From NCBI RefSeq assembly GCF_002102175.1, contig NZ_LQOX01000147.1, positions 1 through 64,000 of the forward strand: 64,000 bases of DNA, written 5' to 3'. Positions 61,577 to 64,000 of the stretch are shown here, in pieces. Position numbers and translations under genes: made by a program. Origin of the DNA: Mycobacterium gastri. GTDB lineage: Bacteria > Actinomycetota > Actinomycetes > Mycobacteriales > Mycobacteriaceae. The first letter of the stretch is position 1, and every line of letters starts with the position of its first letter. The notes beneath the pieces are model-generated. The model saw only the letters and a program-made list of their open reading frames with translations, was not told the origin of the DNA and searched no databases.

Positions 61577-62539
61577 GTGCCGAATCGACGCCGACGCAAG
61601 CTCTCGACCACCATGAGCGCAGTCGCGGCCCTGGCAGTTGCGAGTCCTTGTGCATACTTTCTCGTTTACGAAGCGACCGCGGGAAGCAAACCGCCCGAGC
61701 ACCACGAGTTTGTCCGGGCGGCAAGCGTGGCCGATTTGCCCGGTGAGCTGATGTCGGCCCTGTCGCAGGGGCTTTCGCAGTTCGGTATCAACCTGCCGCC
61801 GGTGCCAAGCCTGACCGGCAGCAGTGCCGCCGGCACCGGCCTGACCAGTCCGGGCCTGACCAGCCCGGGTCTCACCAGCCCGGGGCTGACCAGCCCGGGA
61901 CTGACCAGTCCTGGACTGACCAGCCCGGGTCTCACCAGTCCGGGACTGACCAGCCCGGGACTGACCAGTCCGACGGGTTTGACGCCGTCGACGCCGGGAT
62001 CACTGGCCCTGCCGGGTACCACCTTGACGCCGCCGACACCGGGGACAGCGGTGAATCCCGCGCTGACCAGCCCCACCGGAGCGACGCCGGGCCTGACCAG
62101 CCCGACGGGGCTGGACCCGGCACTTGGCGCCGGCGCCAACGAGATTCCCATCACGACACCGGCCGGCCTGGACCCGGGGGCCGACGGCACCTACCCGATC
62201 CTGGGAGACCCGTCATTGGGCTACGGGCCAGGCACCGGCTACGGGCCGGCCACCAGCCCGATCGGCACCGGCACCGGTGGCGCAGGAAGCAGCGGCGGCG
62301 GCGGGCTCCTCAACGACGTGATGCAGGCGGCCAATCAGCTGGGCGCCGGGCAGGCCATCGACCTGCTGAAGGGCGTGCTGATGCCGTCCATCATGCAGGC
62401 CATCCAGAACGGCGGCGCGGCGGCACCGGCTGCTGGCGCACCTGCCGTCGGTGCACCCGCCGTGGTTCCGCCCGCGGTGCCGGCGGCCGCCGCGCCGGTG
62501 GTGGCACCGCCGGCAGTGCCGACGACGCCGATCGCCTGA
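61577..62539 (+). CDS. erp: Exported repetitive protein Erp (PirG)
   Basis: A 320-residue surface/secreted protein needed for full virulence of pathogenic mycobacteria. The N-terminal signal region (basic MPNRRRRK, hydrophobic 13-32) precedes a conserved domain (about 40-85), the central PGLTS repeats (nine GLTS units, 8 exact PGLTS in a row, further degenerate PTG copies to about residue 185), and a Pro/Ala-rich hydrophobic C-terminus. Repeat number differs between species. GTG start at 61577 with a GAGGAG ribosome site 8-9 nt upstream. Divergent from glf, as in Mtb. Confidence 0.95.
   Translation: MPNRRRRKLSTTMSAVAALAVASPCAYFLVYEATAGSKPPEHHEFVRAASVADLPGELMSALSQGLSQFGINLPPVPSLTGSSAAGTGLTSPGLTSPGLTSPGLTSPGLTSPGLTSPGLTSPGLTSPGLTSPTGLTPSTPGSLALPGTTLTPPTPGTAVNPALTSPTGATPGLTSPTGLDPALGAGANEIPITTPAGLDPGADGTYPILGDPSLGYGPGTGYGPATSPIGTGTGGAGSSGGGGLLNDVMQAANQLGAGQAIDLLKGVLMPSIMQAIQNGGAAAPAAGAPAVGAPAVVPPAVPAAAAPVVAPPAVPTTPIA
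61850..61969 (+). repeat. Eight tandem 15-bp PGLTS-coding units in erp
   Basis: Consecutive units of the type CCGGGACTGACCAGC, differing only at synonymous positions, each encoding PGLTS. Preceded by a partial unit and followed by degenerate ones. Confidence 0.9.
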
Positions 62540-62715
62540 GGCCGCGCAGCCTCGAGGCAGCGTCGAGAAGAACGTCGGGACCTGTCACCTGACGGCACCG
62601 CAGAGTCGCCCCGGACGGGCTGCACGTCATCACTCTGCGGTGTCGTCGACAGGTTTTCCCGATAAGTACCGTGTCGTCTCATTAGAAACATTAGACACAC
62701 AAGTAACATTAGTTG

Positions 62716-64000
62716 GTGGCGTCTCGCAGCCGTGTCCCGACCATGCTGGTCACCGCTGTCGCCGCCACGGTGGTCATCGTCTCGTGGGTGCTGAACCGTC
62801 CTCCTCACAGCACCCATGAGCGACTGCCCGCGCAGGACACCCAGCTCGTCGAGAAGCCGCTGATCGGCCTCGGCGGCGGTGTCACGGTACGCGAACTCAC
62901 TCAGGAGACGCCGTTTTCGTTGGTCGCATTGACCGGTCACCTGGCCGGCACCTCGACGCGGGTGCGGGCCAAACGCCCGGACGGGTCATGGGGGCCTTGG
63001 TACCAAGCCGAGTATGAAACCGCGGCACCCGACACACCGGGCACAGACCCTGGTGGGGGGCCGCGCAGCACCGATCCGGTGTTCGTCGGCACCACGACGA
63101 CCGTCCAGGTCGCAGTCACCCGCCCGGCCGATGCGCCGGTGACCCGGCCGCCGGTGGCTGCCGAGACGAACCCGGACGGCCTCGGCTATCGCCCAGCCAC
63201 CAAGGAGCAACCGTTCGGGCAGAACATCTCCGCGATCCTCATCTCGCCACCGCAGACGCCGGCCCGAACACAGTGGACACCACCGACCGGGGTCACGATG
63301 CCCGGCCAAGCGCCGCCCATCATCAGCCGTGCGGAATGGGGAGCCGACGAGTCGCTGCGCTGCGGTAGCCCGCAATACGACCGGGCCGTTCGCGCCGCGG
63401 TGATCCACCACACCGCCGGCAGCAACGACTATTCGCCCCTGGAATCCGCCGGGATCGTCAAGGCGATTTACACGTATCACAGCAAGACACTGGGCTGGTG
63501 CGACATCGCCTACAACGCGCTGGTCGACAAGTACGGCCAGGTGTTCGAGGGCAGCGCCGGGGGCCTCACCAAAGCGGTCGAGGCGTTCCACACCGGCGGA
63601 TTCAACCGCGACACCTGGGGTGTGGCGATGATCGGCAACTTCGACGACGTCGCGCCGACACCGCTGCAACTCCGCGCCGTCGGGCGACTGCTCGGCTGGC
63701 GGCTGGGCATGGACGACGTCGACCCCAAGGGCACTGTGGAACTGGAGTCGGCCGGCAGCTCCTACACCACCTTTCCGGCTGGTGCGATCGCGCGGTTGCC
63801 GGCCATCTTCACCCACCGCGACGTCGGCAACACCGACTGCCCGGGCAATGCCGGTTATGCCCTGATGGACGAAATCCGGGACATCGCCGCACATTTCAAC
63901 GATCCCCCCGAGGAGTTGCTCAAGGCGCTCGAGGGCGGCGCGATCTACGAGCGCTGGCAGGCGCTGGGCGGGATGAACAGCGTGCTGGGCGCGCCGACCT
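62716..64000 (+). CDS. Peptidoglycan N-acetylmuramoyl-L-alanine amidase (Rv3811-like), 3' end cut
   Basis: An open frame from the GTG at 62716 runs to the window edge (428 codons). The N-terminus has a membrane/signal segment (MLVTAVAATVVIVSWVL). The first region (about 35-180) is of unknown fold, and the amidase_2/PGRP domain starts around IISRAEWGADESLRC. The zinc ligands are visible: His in VIHHTAGS, His in FTHRD and Cys in NTDCPG; Tyr and Glu sites lie in the WCDIAYN and FEGSAGG stretches. The edge sequence ALEGGAIYERWQALGGMNSVLGAPT is the start of an LGFP repeat, which anchors such proteins to the envelope. Equivalent to Rv3811 (539 residues in Mtb) next to erp. Confidence 0.88.
   Translation, partial: MASRSRVPTMLVTAVAATVVIVSWVLNRPPHSTHERLPAQDTQLVEKPLIGLGGGVTVRELTQETPFSLVALTGHLAGTSTRVRAKRPDGSWGPWYQAEYETAAPDTPGTDPGGGPRSTDPVFVGTTTTVQVAVTRPADAPVTRPPVAAETNPDGLGYRPATKEQPFGQNISAILISPPQTPARTQWTPPTGVTMPGQAPPIISRAEWGADESLRCGSPQYDRAVRAAVIHHTAGSNDYSPLESAGIVKAIYTYHSKTLGWCDIAYNALVDKYGQVFEGSAGGLTKAVEAFHTGGFNRDTWGVAMIGNFDDVAPTPLQLRAVGRLLGWRLGMDDVDPKGTVELESAGSSYTTFPAGAIARLPAIFTHRDVGNTDCPGNAGYALMDEIRDIAAHFNDPPEELLKALEGGAIYERWQALGGMNSVLGAPT

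Noticed and set aside
61841..61985. Regular 15-bp repeats looked like a CRISPR-like array
   Set aside because: Repeats are contiguous without spacers and encode PGLTS in erp.

Overview
The window is from a slow-growing, GC-rich mycobacterium. The evidence is the intact arabinogalactan/mycolate locus (embCAB, dprE1/dprE2, pks13, fbpA, glf, erp), the PE/PPE genes, leaderless promoters with TANNNT -10 elements, and close protein-level resemblance to remembered Mycobacterium tuberculosis (Mtb) Rv3788-Rv3811. Species cannot be fixed from the sequence alone; it is not the Mtb complex, because the left 20 kb is accessory.

Left part (1-15.2 kb): an accessory island with a copper theme. It starts with a truncated LpqS-family gene (minus strand) and ends with a second LpqS-like gene (14792). 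Both carry a TACCC-N5-GGGTA type palindrome (the CsoR/RicR copper-repressor motif; one arm of the first copy has a mismatch) fused to their start codons. A third, perfect copy lies at 5371-5385 in the divergent promoter of a small set of biosynthetic-looking genes: a threonine-synthase-like PLP enzyme, a GT-A-like glycosyltransferase, a dimethylformamidase-like protein, a GMC oxidoreductase and a DegT aminotransferase of the scyllo-inosose (aminocyclitol) type. A decayed multicopper oxidase gene (mmcO-like), a Gly/His-rich secreted peptide, a MATE exporter and a receptor Ser/Thr kinase lie in the same island, plus a PPE-PPW protein.

15.2-21.5 kb: a PE/PPE pair, an NAD-dependent epimerase remnant, a membrane spermidine-synthase-like protein, and a flotillin with a small partner.

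21.5-37 kb: a conserved plus-strand block: Rv3788-like GreA-family factor, GtrA protein, DprE1/DprE2 (DPA synthesis), AftA and the arabinosyltransferases EmbC, EmbA, EmbB. 37-41.9 kb: an arylsulfotransferase-family protein, two small envelope proteins and FadE35.

41.9-61.3 kb: the minus-strand mycolate condensation and galactan block: AccD4-Pks13-FadD32, Culp6, FbpD, FbpA, AftB, UbiA (DPPR synthase), DPPR phosphatase, GlfT2 and Glf, mostly with 4-8 bp overlaps. The right edge holds erp and the start of an Rv3811-like peptidoglycan amidase. DprE1/E2, UbiA and the phosphatase make the arabinose donor. AftA/Emb/AftB use it on the galactan built by Glf/GlfT2, and FadD32/Pks13/AccD4 with the antigen 85 proteins make and attach the mycolates. 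No tRNA, rRNA, CRISPR array or intact insertion sequence was seen.
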